The translations under genes were made by a program, and so were the position numbers. Below are positions 8,230 to 16,695 of a stretch of 64,000 nt of DNA, in pieces. The stretch spans positions 62,001 to 126,000 of the forward strand of contig DASPIW010000057.1 in NCBI GenBank assembly GCA_035628915.1. Reading direction: 5' to 3'. The first letter of the stretch is position 1. The number at the start of each line of letters is the position of its first letter. The notes under the pieces were generated by a model. It was not told the DNA's origin, ran no database searches, and worked only from the letters and a program-made list of their open reading frames with translations. The stretch is from JARBUG01 sp035628915. GTDB taxonomy: Bacteria; Bacillota; Sulfobacillia; Symbiobacteriales; Symbiobacteriaceae.

Positions 8230-8290
8230 GTCGCACTCACCTCTTCACAAGGAAGACCGATCGGGCCGGACGTTTCGTTCAGGTCCGGCG

Positions 8291-8326
8291 AAAAACGAAC
8301 GGCCGGGCATGACTGCCCGGCCGTTC
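8291..8326 (-). terminator. Terminator after rpsO
   Basis: Strong 12-bp stem GAACGGCCGGGC / GCCCGGCCGTTC (8297-8326) followed on the minus strand by TTTTT (8292-8296), immediately below the rpsO stop. Confidence 0.9.
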
Positions 8327-8333
8327 TGGGTGA

Positions 8334-8612
8334 TTAGGCTTTGCGCTGGCGGATGCCCAGCTTTTCGGCGATGGCGCGGTAGCGGTCCATGGATACACTC
8401 TGCAGATACCGCTCCAGAGAACGGCGCTGGCCGACCATTTTGAGCAGGCCACGGCGGGAATGGTGATCCTTCTTGTGGGTGCGCAGGTGCTCGGTCAGCT
8501 CGTTGATGCGAGTGGTGAGCAGGGCGATTTGAACCTCGGGGGAACCGGTGTCGCCTTCGTGGGTGGCGAACTGCGTGATGATCGCTTTCTTCTCCTCAAC
8601 GGACAGCGGCAT
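8334..8612 (-). CDS. rpsO: 30S ribosomal protein S15
   Basis: Binds the 16S rRNA three-way junction early in 30S assembly. The ATG at 8612 with AGGAGG eight bases upstream gives 92 aa, close to the usual 89. Characteristic HEGDTGSPEVQIALLT and HKKDHHSRRGLL blocks are present, the latter being the rRNA-contacting loop. It has its own promoter overlapping the end of the upstream pseudouridine synthase gene and a strong terminator behind, so it forms a one-gene unit. Confidence 0.97.
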   Translation of the reverse strand: MPLSVEEKKAIITQFATHEGDTGSPEVQIALLTTRINELTEHLRTHKKDHHSRRGLLKMVGQRRSLERYLQSVSMDRYRAIAEKLGIRQRKA

Positions 8613-8761
8613 GAGACATACCTCCTGGCGGCGGGGCGAAAGCCCGCCCAATATGTTCGGCAAGCGCCGCCGACCCAGTGCCTCGCCGGAGGAGGCGCAG
8701 GACCGAGTGGGCGGTTCTCAGCGACAGACGTAAGTTTACCACAATCGCTAGGTCCGGGCAA
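8613..8761 (-). promoter_or_regulatory. rpsO promoter and structured 5' leader
   Basis: TTGCCC (8756-8761), a 17-nt spacer and TAAACT (8733-8738) preceded by TG form a good SigA promoter reaching into the end of the upstream gene. The ~110-nt leader contains two clear hairpins, GCCTC-CTCCGGC-GAGGC and GGGCGGGC-TTTC-GCCCCGCC, the second next to the ribosome site. S15 leaders in other Firmicutes fold for autoregulation. This one is in the right place, but I could not match a specific family. Confidence 0.55.
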
Positions 8762-9473
8762 GTCCGGCAGAGTCGTACAGTGCCTTGATTTCGGCATCCA
8801 GCAGAGGGCGTGACTGCCCCAGGGGCAAGTCGCCAAGCGAAAGCGGTCCCATTTCCAGCCGCTTGAGGTAGACGACGTGATTTCCCACGGCCTGAAACAT
8901 CCGCTTGACCTGATGGTATTTTCCTTCGCGGATGGTTACCGTGGCTTCCTGCGGTCCGAGACTCTCCAGGCGCGCCGGAAGACATGTGTAGCCGTCGTCC
9001 AGGACGATGCCGGCCGCGAAGGCTGCGGCGGCGCCGGGGGCTAGCGGACGTTCCAGCCGCACCAGGTACTTCTTGTCCACATGCCACTTCGGGGAGAGCA
9101 GCCGGTGCGTCAGTTCGCCGTCGGTGGTGAAGAGCAGCAGCCCTTCCGTATCCTTGTCGAGCCGACCGACCGGCATCAAGTCCCGGCGCCGCAGTTCAGC
9201 CGGCAGCACGTCCATAACGGTCGGCTTCCGCGGATCGTCGGCGGCGGTGATGTAGCCGGGCGGCTTATGCATCATCACGTGAAAATGGGACTGGTAGGTG
9301 AGTGTGACCGTGTCGAGCACCACGGCCTGCGTATCCGGGTCGACTTGCATCGCGGGGTCGGTGATGACCTCGCCGTCAATCCTGACGCGCCCGGCCTTGA
9401 TGATCTCCCGGACATCCTTGCGGGAGCCCACGGCCATGTGGCTCAGCAGTTTGTCGAGCCGCTCCTTAGCCAT
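8748..9473 (-). CDS. RsuA/RluB-family rRNA pseudouridine synthase
   Basis: Isomerises a uridine in ribosomal RNA. An N-terminal S4 RNA-binding domain (RLDKLLSHMAVGSRKDVREI) precedes a catalytic domain with the family motif GRLDKDTEGLLLFT, whose first Asp is the nucleophile. The 241-aa length fits the RsuA group (16S position 516 type), though RluB-like 23S specificity cannot be excluded. The start overlaps the ribF stop by 8 nt (ATGGCTAA), so it is coupled to the rbfA-nrnA-truB-ribF unit. That puts two pseudouridine synthases in one operon. Confidence 0.9.
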   Translation of the reverse strand: MAKERLDKLLSHMAVGSRKDVREIIKAGRVRIDGEVITDPAMQVDPDTQAVVLDTVTLTYQSHFHVMMHKPPGYITAADDPRKPTVMDVLPAELRRRDLMPVGRLDKDTEGLLLFTTDGELTHRLLSPKWHVDKKYLVRLERPLAPGAAAAFAAGIVLDDGYTCLPARLESLGPQEATVTIREGKYHQVKRMFQAVGNHVVYLKRLEMGPLSLGDLPLGQSRPLLDAEIKALYDSAGLART

Positions 9474-10455
9474 GGTGCGCCAGGAATTCCCGGGCCGCCG
9501 CCTCGTCTGCCTTCAGTTGGCGGACCAGCGCTTCGGTGCCCTGAAATGACTGCTCGCCCCGCAGGCGGCGCAGGAAGTCCACCCGCAGTTCCCGGCCGTA
9601 AAGGTCGCCCTGGAAGTCCAAGAGATGGGCTTCACAGCGCAGGTCTTTCCCCTGAAACGTCGGCCGCCAGCCCAGGTTGAGCATGCCGCCGAAGCGCGGG
9701 CCCGAGCGGGGGGAGACCGTGCAGGGCCGTTCGCCTTCCCCGCACGGCGAAGGCTCTGAAAGCACGGTGACCTGGCAGACGTACACCCCCGGCGCCGGTA
9801 GCTGTCGGCCGGGGGCCAGCCGCATGTTGGCCGTCGGGTAGCCGAGGGTGCGGCCCCGCTGGTCGCCGTGCTCCACGACGCCCGTGAGGCTGAACGGGCG
9901 CCCCAGGAGGCCTGCCACGCGCTCCATATTGCCGGCTGCCACATAGAGCCGGACTTCGGTGCTGGAGACCGACTCGCCGTCCTCGCGGACGGGCGCCATC
10001 ACTTCAACTTGCAGGTTGTGGGGCATGCACAGCGACTTCAGCATCTCCGCCGTGCCAAGCCCGCCCCGCCCGAAGGTGAAGTTGAAGCCTACAATGACTT
10101 TCCGAGCTTTCAAGTCCCGCAGGAGGACGGTGCAGACGAACTCCTCAGGAGACATGTTGGCGAACTCGTGGTTAAAGGGAATCGCCAGGTGGACGTCCAC
10201 CCCCATGGCAGCCAGGGATTCGGCCCGCTCATCGAGGGTCTGAATCATGGCGGGCGCCGCGTCCGGGCGCAGAACCGCCATGGGGTGGGGATGAAAGCCC
10301 ATCACAACGGATTGGCCGCCGGCCTGCCGGGCCTCCTCCACCAGCTGGGAGATGATCGCCTGATGCCCCAAATGGACACCGTCCCATTTGCCAATGGCCA
10401 CCAGGTTGCCGGTCCCCCGCTGCGGAATTGCTCCCGCCGATGAATAAAGCTCCAT
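9466..10455 (-). CDS. ribF: Bifunctional riboflavin kinase / FAD synthetase
   Basis: Converts riboflavin to FMN and then FAD. The N-terminal FMN adenylyltransferase domain has GKWDGVHLGHQ (the GxFDGxHxGH nucleotide motif with Trp for Phe) and STEVRLYVAAGN. The C-terminal flavokinase has GRTLGYPTAN. At 329 aa it is slightly long because of a loop rich in Pro, Gly and Ser around residues 239-255 inside the kinase barrel. It lies between truB and the RsuA-type gene, 11 nt after truB, in the order known from Bacillus (rbfA-truB-ribC). Confidence 0.95.
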   Translation of the reverse strand: MELYSSAGAIPQRGTGNLVAIGKWDGVHLGHQAIISQLVEEARQAGGQSVVMGFHPHPMAVLRPDAAPAMIQTLDERAESLAAMGVDVHLAIPFNHEFANMSPEEFVCTVLLRDLKARKVIVGFNFTFGRGGLGTAEMLKSLCMPHNLQVEVMAPVREDGESVSSTEVRLYVAAGNMERVAGLLGRPFSLTGVVEHGDQRGRTLGYPTANMRLAPGRQLPAPGVYVCQVTVLSEPSPCGEGERPCTVSPRSGPRFGGMLNLGWRPTFQGKDLRCEAHLLDFQGDLYGRELRVDFLRRLRGEQSFQGTEALVRQLKADEAAAREFLAHHG

Positions 10456-10466
10456 GGCACAACCTC

Positions 10467-11336
10467 TCAGGCGAATACTTTGAGCAGCTTGAGTCCGCGT
10501 GGATCGAGCGTCTCCGCCAGGGCAAGCAGTTCACCCGCCTGATCGAGCAGGGCGACCGTGACTCCCGGCTTCTCCGTTAGTTGCATATCAGGGGCGATGC
10601 CGTGCTTGAGGCGTTCGGCTGCCGCCGGCGAGACCGTGGCCCGGGGCATGGCGCCCAGGGCTGCGGCCGGGGTGAGCACGGGCGCCCGCCCCGCCGCCAG
10701 TTCCTCCAGGGTGGCGGCCTGCTGCAGCGTAAAGGGTCCCGAACGGGTCCGGACCAGGTAGGACATGTGGGCGCCCACCCCCAGCGCCTGGCCCAAGTCG
10801 TGCGCAAGGGTGCGGATGTAGGTCCCCTTGGAGCAGACCACGTCGACGAAGGCGACCGGGTGCAGCCCGGGCCGGAAGTCGAGGAGCTGCAGCCGGTGGA
10901 TGGTGACGGGGCGGGCTTCCCGCTCCACCTCCACCCCTTCCCGCGCCAGCTCATAGAGCCGCTTGCCGTCGACCTTGACGGCGCTGACCATGGGCGGCAC
11001 CTGCATGATCGGCCCCTGGAACTTGGTGATGGCATAGGCGACATCGCCTCTGCCAATGTGGGAGGCGTCCGTTTCGCCCGTAACGGCGCCGAAGGAGTCC
11101 TGCGTGTCGGTGGTCACGCCAAACGTGATCTCCGCCCGGTAGGCCTTATCCTCCCCGGCGATGTACTCGGCGAGCCGGGTGGCCCGTCCAACGCAGATGG
11201 GCAGCACACCCGCCACCCCGGGATCGAGGGTACCGGTGTGACCGACTTTCTTGATCGCCAAGACCCGCCGGACGACGCTGACCACGTCGTGCGAAGTCAT
11301 GCCCGGGGGCTTCAGTAGGTTCAGGATGCCGTCCAT
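10467..11336 (-). CDS. truB: tRNA pseudouridine(55) synthase
   Basis: Makes pseudouridine 55 in the T-loop of tRNAs. Starts MDGILNLLKPPGMTSHDVV. The catalytic motif GHTGTLDPGVAGVLP (Asp near residue 38) and the KGTYIRTLAHDLG block are intact. The 289-aa length includes a C-terminal PUA-like region. The start is two bases after the nrnA stop, so the genes are translationally coupled. Confidence 0.96.
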   Translation of the reverse strand: MDGILNLLKPPGMTSHDVVSVVRRVLAIKKVGHTGTLDPGVAGVLPICVGRATRLAEYIAGEDKAYRAEITFGVTTDTQDSFGAVTGETDASHIGRGDVAYAITKFQGPIMQVPPMVSAVKVDGKRLYELAREGVEVEREARPVTIHRLQLLDFRPGLHPVAFVDVVCSKGTYIRTLAHDLGQALGVGAHMSYLVRTRSGPFTLQQAATLEELAAGRAPVLTPAAALGAMPRATVSPAAAERLKHGIAPDMQLTEKPGVTVALLDQAGELLALAETLDPRGLKLLKVFA

Positions 11337-11338
11337 GC

Positions 11339-12310
11339 CTAGAATACCGCCCTCACAGCGCCCAATACCTTGGTGCGCGCTTCTTCAATGTCACAGCCCA
11401 CACCGCACCCGGCGGCACGGGCATGTCCACCGCCGCCGAACTGCTTGGCGATTTCGCCCACGTCGACCAACCGTCGGGAACGGAGTCCCACCCGGATCCG
11501 GCCGTCGGGCGTTTCGCGGAACAGCACGCCCACTTCAACGCCGGAGAGCTTCCGGGCGTAGTTGACCAGGCCTTCCACGTCCTCCTCGCCGGCGCCGGTG
11601 CGGGCCAGCATCTCGCGGGTAACGGAGATCCAGGCGATCTGACCGGTGGGATCGACCTGCAAGGTCGACAGCGCCTGTGCAAGTAGGGCAAGCCGGGCCA
11701 TCGACTCGTTCTCCCAGATGCAGCTGGCGATTTCGTATGGCTGGGCGCCGGCGTCGACCAGGTCTGCAGCAATGCGAAAGGTCCGGGGCATCGAGTTGTC
11801 ATACCGGAAGCCGCCGGTGTCGGCAGCAATCGCCGTGTAAAGGCAGGCCGCAATGTTGAAGTCGACGGTTACGCCGAGCTCCCGCGTGATCAGATAGACC
11901 ATTTCAGCCGTGGCCGCGGCAGTAAAGTCCAGGTAGTTGTAGTCACCAAACGCAGCGTTGGTAATGTGGTGGTCGACGTTGAGCGTCCGCTTTGCTTTCT
12001 TGACCACGGACAGGGCAGGGCCGACACGCTCCAGGTCGCCGCAGTCCAAAATCAGGGCCAGATCCCAGTCGCCCTCGATTTCGCCGTAGGGCGTAAAGAG
12101 GGTATCCCACCCCGGCAGGTATTCGTAAAGGCGGGGAACCGGGTCGACCCCGACGGCTGTGGTCCGGATTCCCGCTTTCTGCAGGGCGTGGGCCATGCCG
12201 AGCGTCGACCCGATGCAGTCACCATCCGGCGAGACATGATAGAAGACCAAAACCCCATCGGACCCGGCAATCAGGCGAGCGGCGCCCACCGCATCAAGTT
12301 GGTTACTCAC
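11339..12310 (-). CDS. nrnA: DHH-family oligoribonuclease / pAp phosphatase NrnA
   Basis: Degrades 2-5-nt RNAs and dephosphorylates 3'-phosphoadenosine 5'-phosphate. DHH domain motifs are SPDGDCIGS, LILDCGD and VDHH. The DHHA1 domain ends in GGGGHARAAG, which holds substrate. The GTG at 12310 overlaps the rbfA stop by 8 nt (GTGAGTAA) with AAGGAG upstream and yields 323 aa, close to Bacillus NrnA. The frame remains open further upstream, but that part is the rbfA coding region. The position between rbfA and truB is common in clostridia. Confidence 0.93.
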   Translation of the reverse strand: MSNQLDAVGAARLIAGSDGVLVFYHVSPDGDCIGSTLGMAHALQKAGIRTTAVGVDPVPRLYEYLPGWDTLFTPYGEIEGDWDLALILDCGDLERVGPALSVVKKAKRTLNVDHHITNAAFGDYNYLDFTAAATAEMVYLITRELGVTVDFNIAACLYTAIAADTGGFRYDNSMPRTFRIAADLVDAGAQPYEIASCIWENESMARLALLAQALSTLQVDPTGQIAWISVTREMLARTGAGEEDVEGLVNYARKLSGVEVGVLFRETPDGRIRVGLRSRRLVDVGEIAKQFGGGGHARAAGCGVGCDIEEARTKVLGAVRAVF

Positions 12311-12662
12311 CCTGCCCCTGCTCCTTTTGCACCTGTACCAGCAGTTGCGCAATCCGGGTCCCGTGTTCGATCGATTCGTCCAGCACGAAATGCAGCTCAG
12401 GCGTGTAGCGCAGCTGCAAGATCCGGCCCAGTTCGCTGCGCAGGAAGCCCGTGGCGCTGGTCAGGCCCTTGAGGCTTTCCTTCTTCTGCTTGTCGTCCCC
12501 CAGTACGCTGACGAAGACCTTGGCGTGGCGCAGGTCGCCGGCGACTTCCACCTTGACGATGGAGACAAAGCCGATGCGGGGGTCTTTCAGTTCGGTGCGG
12601 AACAGGGTGGAGAGTTCCTCACGAATCTGATCGCCCAGCCGGGCGGCGCGTTGTGTCGACAT
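12303..12662 (-). CDS. rbfA: Ribosome-binding factor A
   Basis: Small KH-like factor that binds immature 30S subunits and assists 16S 5'-end maturation, important in the cold. The 119-aa sequence has RLGDQIREELSTLF, DPRIGFVSIVKVEV and the C-terminal TPELHFVLDESIEHGTRI blocks. ATG at 12662 follows a GGAGTG site. It is the first gene of the rbfA-nrnA-truB-ribF-rsuA unit and is driven by a likely promoter at 12777-12805. Confidence 0.96.
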   Translation of the reverse strand: MSTQRAARLGDQIREELSTLFRTELKDPRIGFVSIVKVEVAGDLRHAKVFVSVLGDDKQKKESLKGLTSATGFLRSELGRILQLRYTPELHFVLDESIEHGTRIAQLLVQVQKEQGQGE

Positions 12663-12776
12663 GTGTGATCACACTCCTGGTTCCGGTTAGTCTGCCCTCT
12701 TTGTTGATGAGGGCTGCCGGAGCGTTGTTACCACAGATTGGGAGATGAGGTCATTTTGATTGACCCCTAAGAGAAT

Positions 12777-12805
12777 AATGTAATATAAGTAACGCCTACG
12801 ATCAA
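12777..12805 (-). promoter_or_regulatory. Probable SigA promoter for rbfA-nrnA-truB-ribF
   Basis: TTGATC (12800-12805), a 17-nt spacer and TACATT (12777-12782), about 115 nt upstream of rbfA. The surrounding 12663-12983 gap otherwise contains only repeat copy B. Confidence 0.55.
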
Positions 12806-12825
12806 TCTCTTGGAATCGGGACAAG

Positions 12826-12982
12826 ATTTTGCCACTGCCACGGAGGACGCGGAGAACGCGGAGAACACGGAATGGAACAGGCGCGGAGAGGAAACATAAA
12901 ATAATATATAATTATAATTTCCATTTCCATTCTGTGGGGTTCCGCGCCTTCCGCGTCCTCCGTGGCAAATTTCCCCATTCCC
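12826..12982. repeat. CCACGGAG inverted-repeat element, copy B (long form)
   Basis: About 157 bp filling most of the gap between ylxP and rbfA. Left arm has GCCACGGAGGACGCGGAG followed by tandem GAACGCGGA / GAACACGGA units. The AT-only core includes AAAATAATATATAATTATAA. The right arm is GCGCCTTCCGCGTCC then TCCGTGGCAAATTTCCCC. The outer GGGGAAAT ends match copy A. The core matches copy C in inverse orientation. Confidence 0.8.
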
Positions 12983-12983
12983 C

Positions 12984-13265
12984 CTACAAAATCTCAGTCT
13001 CAATCGCCAGGACTTCGCCTTCCCAGTTCGACTCGACAAAACCGATCGCCTTCGCGGCCATGTCGCGAACGTGGGACTCTTCGCCGGAGACCAGGGCAAT
13101 GCCCACGGCGGCGCGTTGCCAGAGGTCCTGGTCGCCAACTTCGGCGACTGCGGCGCCAAACCGGGAGCGCACTTTGTCCATCAGGGACCTGAGGACCATG
13201 CGCTTGGATTTGAGTGACCCGGATTCGGGGATGGAGAGCTCAAGGCGGATGGCGGCGATGAACAT
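12984..13265 (-). CDS. ylxP: DUF503 family protein YlxP
   Basis: Small protein of the YlxP/DUF503 family found next to infB and rbfA across Firmicutes; its function is unproven, with a ribosome-associated role suspected from location. The ATG at 13265 gives MFIAAIRLELSIPESGSLKS and 93 aa, the normal family size. The signature SLKSKRMVLRSLMDKVR and the C-terminal VLAIETEIL strand are present. It lies 72 nt after infB, separated by a GC-rich hairpin. Confidence 0.92.
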   Translation of the reverse strand: MFIAAIRLELSIPESGSLKSKRMVLRSLMDKVRSRFGAAVAEVGDQDLWQRAAVGIALVSGEESHVRDMAAKAIGFVESNWEGEVLAIETEIL

Positions 13266-13291
13266 GACGAGTCGGCCCCCTATGTAAGGGA

Positions 13292-13320
13292 GCCGGTGGC
13301 AGCACCATGCCACCACCGGC
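13292..13320 (-). terminator. Hairpin between infB and ylxP
   Basis: 8-bp stem GCCGGTGG / CCACCGGC with a 13-nt loop directly after infB. The minus strand continues TCCCTTACAT, a poor U-tract, so it may only reduce readthrough into ylxP. Confidence 0.35.
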
Positions 13321-13337
13321 CCGCAGGTTTACGTGGG

Positions 13338-16300
13338 TTACCCGGCCTTGACTTCCTTCATTTCGTAAGCCTCAAGGATGTCGCCCGGCTTGAAGTCCTG
13401 GAACTTCTCCAGCGTGATGCCGCATTCGTAGCCTTCAGCCACTTCACGGGCTTCGTCCTTGAACCGGCGGAGAGCGTTGATCTCGCCGCTCCAGACAACG
13501 ACGCCGTCGCGGATGAGGCGGTACTTGGCGTTGCGCGTCACCTTGCCGCTGACGACCATGCAGCCGGCGGCCATACCCACCTTCGGTACCTTGAAGGTTT
13601 CGCGGACTTCGGCCCGACCGAGGATGACCTCCTCGATCTTCGGGGCCAGCATGCCGGTCATGGCAGCCTTGATGTCGTCGATCACGTTATAGATGATGTT
13701 GTACATCCGGATGTCGATGCCCTGCTCCTTGGCGGCACGGTCGGCGCGGTCGTCCGGACGGACGTTGAACCCGATGATGATCGCCTTGGAGGTGTAGGCC
13801 AGCATGACGTCCGTCTCGGTGACGGCGCCTACGGCGCTGTGCACGATCTTGACCTGGACTTCTTCGTTGCGCAGCTTTTCGAGCTGGCCGCGCAGCGCTT
13901 CCACAGAACCCTGCACATCGCCCTTGATGACGAGGTTGAGATCCTTGACCTCGCCCTCGGCCACCTTGGACATGAAGTCGTCCAGGGACATGGCCTTCGT
14001 ACCCGTCCGCTCGGCCTGAGCCTTGGCGGTCCGCTTCTCGGCGATGGTCCGGGCGATCTTTTCGTCCGGAGCGACCCGGAAGACGTCGCCGGCGGCCGGC
14101 ACAGACTGGAAGCCCAGAATCTGGACCGGGGTGGACGGGCCGGCGGACTTCAGCTTCTTGCCGCGGTGGTCGAACATGGCGCGCACGCGGCCCCAGGCGG
14201 AGCCGGCGACAAACGCATCGCCGTTGTTGAGCGTACCGGCCTTGACCAGCACTGTGGCGACGGGACCGCGGGCCTTATCCAGTTCGGCTTCGAGGATATA
14301 CCCCCGGGCATCCTTCTCCGGATTGGCCTTGAACTCCTGAACTTCGGCGACCAGCAGTATGGACTCAAGCAGGTCGTCGATGCCCATCTTCTGCTTGGCG
14401 GAAACGGGGACCATGATCGTCTCGCCGCCCCACTCTTCGGCAATCAGACCGTGGGCCGTCAGGTCCTGCTTCACCCGGCTGGGGTCGGCGTTCGGCTTGT
14501 CGATCTTGTTGATGGCGACCAGAATGGGAACGCCGGCGGCCTTGGCGTGGTTGATCGACTCAATGGTCTGCGGCATGACGGAGTCATCCGCTGCCACGAC
14601 CAGGACGGCGATGTCCGTTACGTTGGCACCGCGGGCACGCATGGCGGTGAAGGCCTCGTGGCCGGGGGTGTCCAGGAAGGTGATTTTCCGTCCGTTCGAT
14701 TCGACTTCGTAAGCACCGATATGCTGGGTAATGCCGCCCGCCTCGCCGAGGGCGACCTTGGCAGAGCGAATGGCGTCGAGCAGCGAGGTCTTGCCGTGGT
14801 CGACGTGGCCCATGATGGTGACCACGGGATGCCGGGTCTCCTTCAGTTCATCGGCCTCGTTGAGATCATCCACCTGGTCGTACTCTTCCAGGACGTTCTC
14901 GGCTTCCTTGACGCCCACATCGATGCCGAATTCGCCGCCGATGAGAACGCAGGTGTCGATGTCAAGCTCCTGGTTGATGGTGGCCATAATGCCGAAACCG
15001 GTCAGCAGCTTCTTGATCACTTCGGACGCCGTGACACCCATCTCGTGGGCGAGGTCCTTGACGGTCATCGGCCCTTCGATGGTGATTGGCTTCAGGCTGC
15101 GCCGCTCAACGACGGAAGCCTTGCCGCCGAGCCCGGGCCGGCGGCCAAACAGCTTTTCTTCAGACGGCCGGGAGGCCGCCGTTTCACGCTTTGTAAAGGC
15201 GTCGCCCTTCTTGCGGTCGCCGCCCTGGCCGATGGGCCGCTTGCCTTCAGCCGGCTTGGCCTGCTCGGCAACCTTGGGGTCGACCTTGGGAATCTGCAGG
15301 CCGCCAGCGCCGCCGCCAGGACGGCGGGCACCAAAGCCGCCACCGGGACGGCCGCCGAAACCGCCGGGGCGCGGACCACGGTCGCCGCCGGCGCCAGCCG
15401 GACGGGGACCACGGTCGAAGCCGCCGGGTCCGGCGGGACGGGGACCGCGGTCAAAGCCGGGCCGCGGGCCGCGGTCGCCGGCAGGGGCGCCGGGCACGGG
15501 CCGGGTCGGCAGGCCGAGGCCGGACGGACCGGCCGCGGGCACAGGACCGGCAGTACGAGGCCGGGGTCCCTCGAAAGCAGGGCGCTCGGCCGCGGGTCCC
15601 GGCGGAACCGGACGGGTCGGCAGGCCGAGGTTGGAGGGAACGGCGGGCGTGCCTTCAGCAGGACCGGCCGCACGGGGCAGACCGGTGGCGCCCGCACGGG
15701 GACCTGCAGGAGCGGCAGCACGGGGACCGGCCGGAAGCCCGGCGCGGGGACCGGAAGGAAGCGGACGGGTGGGAGCGGCAGGCTTCTCCGCCTCGGCGGC
15801 GGCTTCAGCCTTGGGGACTTCTGCCACCGGAGCCTCCGCCTTAGGGGCTTCAGCCTTCGGAACTTCAGCCACCGCAGCCTCCGCCTTCGGGGCTTCTGCC
15901 ACGGGGGCTTCGACCTTTGGGGCTTCTGCCTTGTGAGCCTCGGCCTTCGGAGCCTCAGCCTTGGGAGCCTCAGCCTTCGGCGCCTCAGCCTTGGGAGCCT
16001 CAGCCTTCGGAGCTTCAGCCTTGGGAGCCTCAGCCTTAGACGCCTCTGCCTTCGGTGCCTCTGCCTTCGTGGATTCGGCCTTTGGGGCTTCCGGCGCTGC
16101 AACCTCGGCAGGCACGTGCTGAGTGGCCTGCTCCGCCTTGTGGACTTCCGCCTTCGGAGCACGCTGCCCCGCATGAGCGACGTCGGCGGCTGCCCGGGCC
16201 TTCGGCACTTCGCCGGCGGGCGCGGCGGGCCGCTCCGCCGAACGGGGCCGCTCGGCCATAGCGCTCGGGCGCGGCCGCTCGGCCAACGGGCGGTCGGCGG

Positions 16301-16691
16301 AAGGCATGCGCGGGCGCTCGGCCGCAGGGCCGGTGGGCCGCTCGCCGGCCGGGCGCAGCTCCCGTTTCATATCCTCCACGCGCTGGCGCGGCTTGGTGCT
16401 GGCGCCGAAGAAGTCCTCCAGCAGCGAGGCCTTTGCGGGGTTTGCTTCCCGCACCGGCTTTGCCGCAGCGGCCGCCGGGCGGGCAGCCTTGGCGGTATCA
16501 GCGGCACCGGCTTCGGCCTTCTTGGCCGGGGTACGCTTTACTGCCTCGGTCACCTTCTCGGCGGACTTCTGGTCGATGGTGCTCATATGATTTCTCACAT
16601 CCACATTCAAAGATTGAAGGACTTCCAGAACGCGCTTGGAGTCCACACTTAACTCTTTAGCAAGTTCAAATACACGGACCTTGGGCTCCAT
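13338..16691 (-). CDS. infB: Translation initiation factor IF-2 with very long N-terminal region
   Basis: GTPase that places initiator tRNA on the 30S subunit. The 1117-aa product has an IF2_N domain (residues 1-50, VRVFELAKELSVDSKRVLEV) followed by about 470 residues of low complexity. That stretch includes Lys-Ala-Glu-Ala-Pro pentapeptide repeats (about residues 200-295) and RGPRP/GG-rich units (about 400-460). A second IF2_N-type domain (MTVKDLAHEMGVTASEVIKK), the G domain (GHVDHGKTSLLD, near residue 627; NKIDK) and the usual C-terminal domains follow. Bacillus IF2 is about 716 aa, so the extra length is the disordered part. It is fourth in rimP-nusA-ylxR-ylxQ-infB, four bases after ylxQ. 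Confidence 0.97.
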   Translation of the reverse strand: MEPKVRVFELAKELSVDSKRVLEVLQSLNVDVRNHMSTIDQKSAEKVTEAVKRTPAKKAEAGAADTAKAARPAAAAAKPVREANPAKASLLEDFFGASTKPRQRVEDMKRELRPAGERPTGPAAERPRMPSADRPLAERPRPSAMAERPRSAERPAAPAGEVPKARAAADVAHAGQRAPKAEVHKAEQATQHVPAEVAAPEAPKAESTKAEAPKAEASKAEAPKAEAPKAEAPKAEAPKAEAPKAEAPKAEAHKAEAPKVEAPVAEAPKAEAAVAEVPKAEAPKAEAPVAEVPKAEAAAEAEKPAAPTRPLPSGPRAGLPAGPRAAAPAGPRAGATGLPRAAGPAEGTPAVPSNLGLPTRPVPPGPAAERPAFEGPRPRTAGPVPAAGPSGLGLPTRPVPGAPAGDRGPRPGFDRGPRPAGPGGFDRGPRPAGAGGDRGPRPGGFGGRPGGGFGARRPGGGAGGLQIPKVDPKVAEQAKPAEGKRPIGQGGDRKKGDAFTKRETAASRPSEEKLFGRRPGLGGKASVVERRSLKPITIEGPMTVKDLAHEMGVTASEVIKKLLTGFGIMATINQELDIDTCVLIGGEFGIDVGVKEAENVLEEYDQVDDLNEADELKETRHPVVTIMGHVDHGKTSLLDAIRSAKVALGEAGGITQHIGAYEVESNGRKITFLDTPGHEAFTAMRARGANVTDIAVLVVAADDSVMPQTIESINHAKAAGVPILVAINKIDKPNADPSRVKQDLTAHGLIAEEWGGETIMVPVSAKQKMGIDDLLESILLVAEVQEFKANPEKDARGYILEAELDKARGPVATVLVKAGTLNNGDAFVAGSAWGRVRAMFDHRGKKLKSAGPSTPVQILGFQSVPAAGDVFRVAPDEKIARTIAEKRTAKAQAERTGTKAMSLDDFMSKVAEGEVKDLNLVIKGDVQGSVEALRGQLEKLRNEEVQVKIVHSAVGAVTETDVMLAYTSKAIIIGFNVRPDDRADRAAKEQGIDIRMYNIIYNVIDDIKAAMTGMLAPKIEEVILGRAEVRETFKVPKVGMAAGCMVVSGKVTRNAKYRLIRDGVVVWSGEINALRRFKDEAREVAEGYECGITLEKFQDFKPGDILEAYEMKEVKAG
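15800..16090 (-). repeat. 15-bp tandem repeats in infB coding KAEAP pentapeptides
   Basis: Imperfect in-frame 15-nt direct repeats (plus-strand unit GGAGCCTCAGCCTTG and variants) encode runs of Lys-Ala-Glu-Ala-Pro/Ser/Val. All copies keep frame. Third-position differences show the array is not freshly expanded. Confidence 0.85.
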
Positions 16692-16695
16692 CTGA

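Noticed and set aside
15800..16090. Regular short repeats as a CRISPR array
   Set aside because: Units are 15 nt, contiguous and in frame within infB, with no spacers and no cas genes nearby.
13296..16652. Plus-strand open frame of ~1118 codons antisense to infB
   Set aside because: Opposite-strand shadow of the GC-rich repetitive infB gene. Its sequence is repetitive Leu/Ser/Arg/Gly with no domain, while infB has all IF2 motifs.
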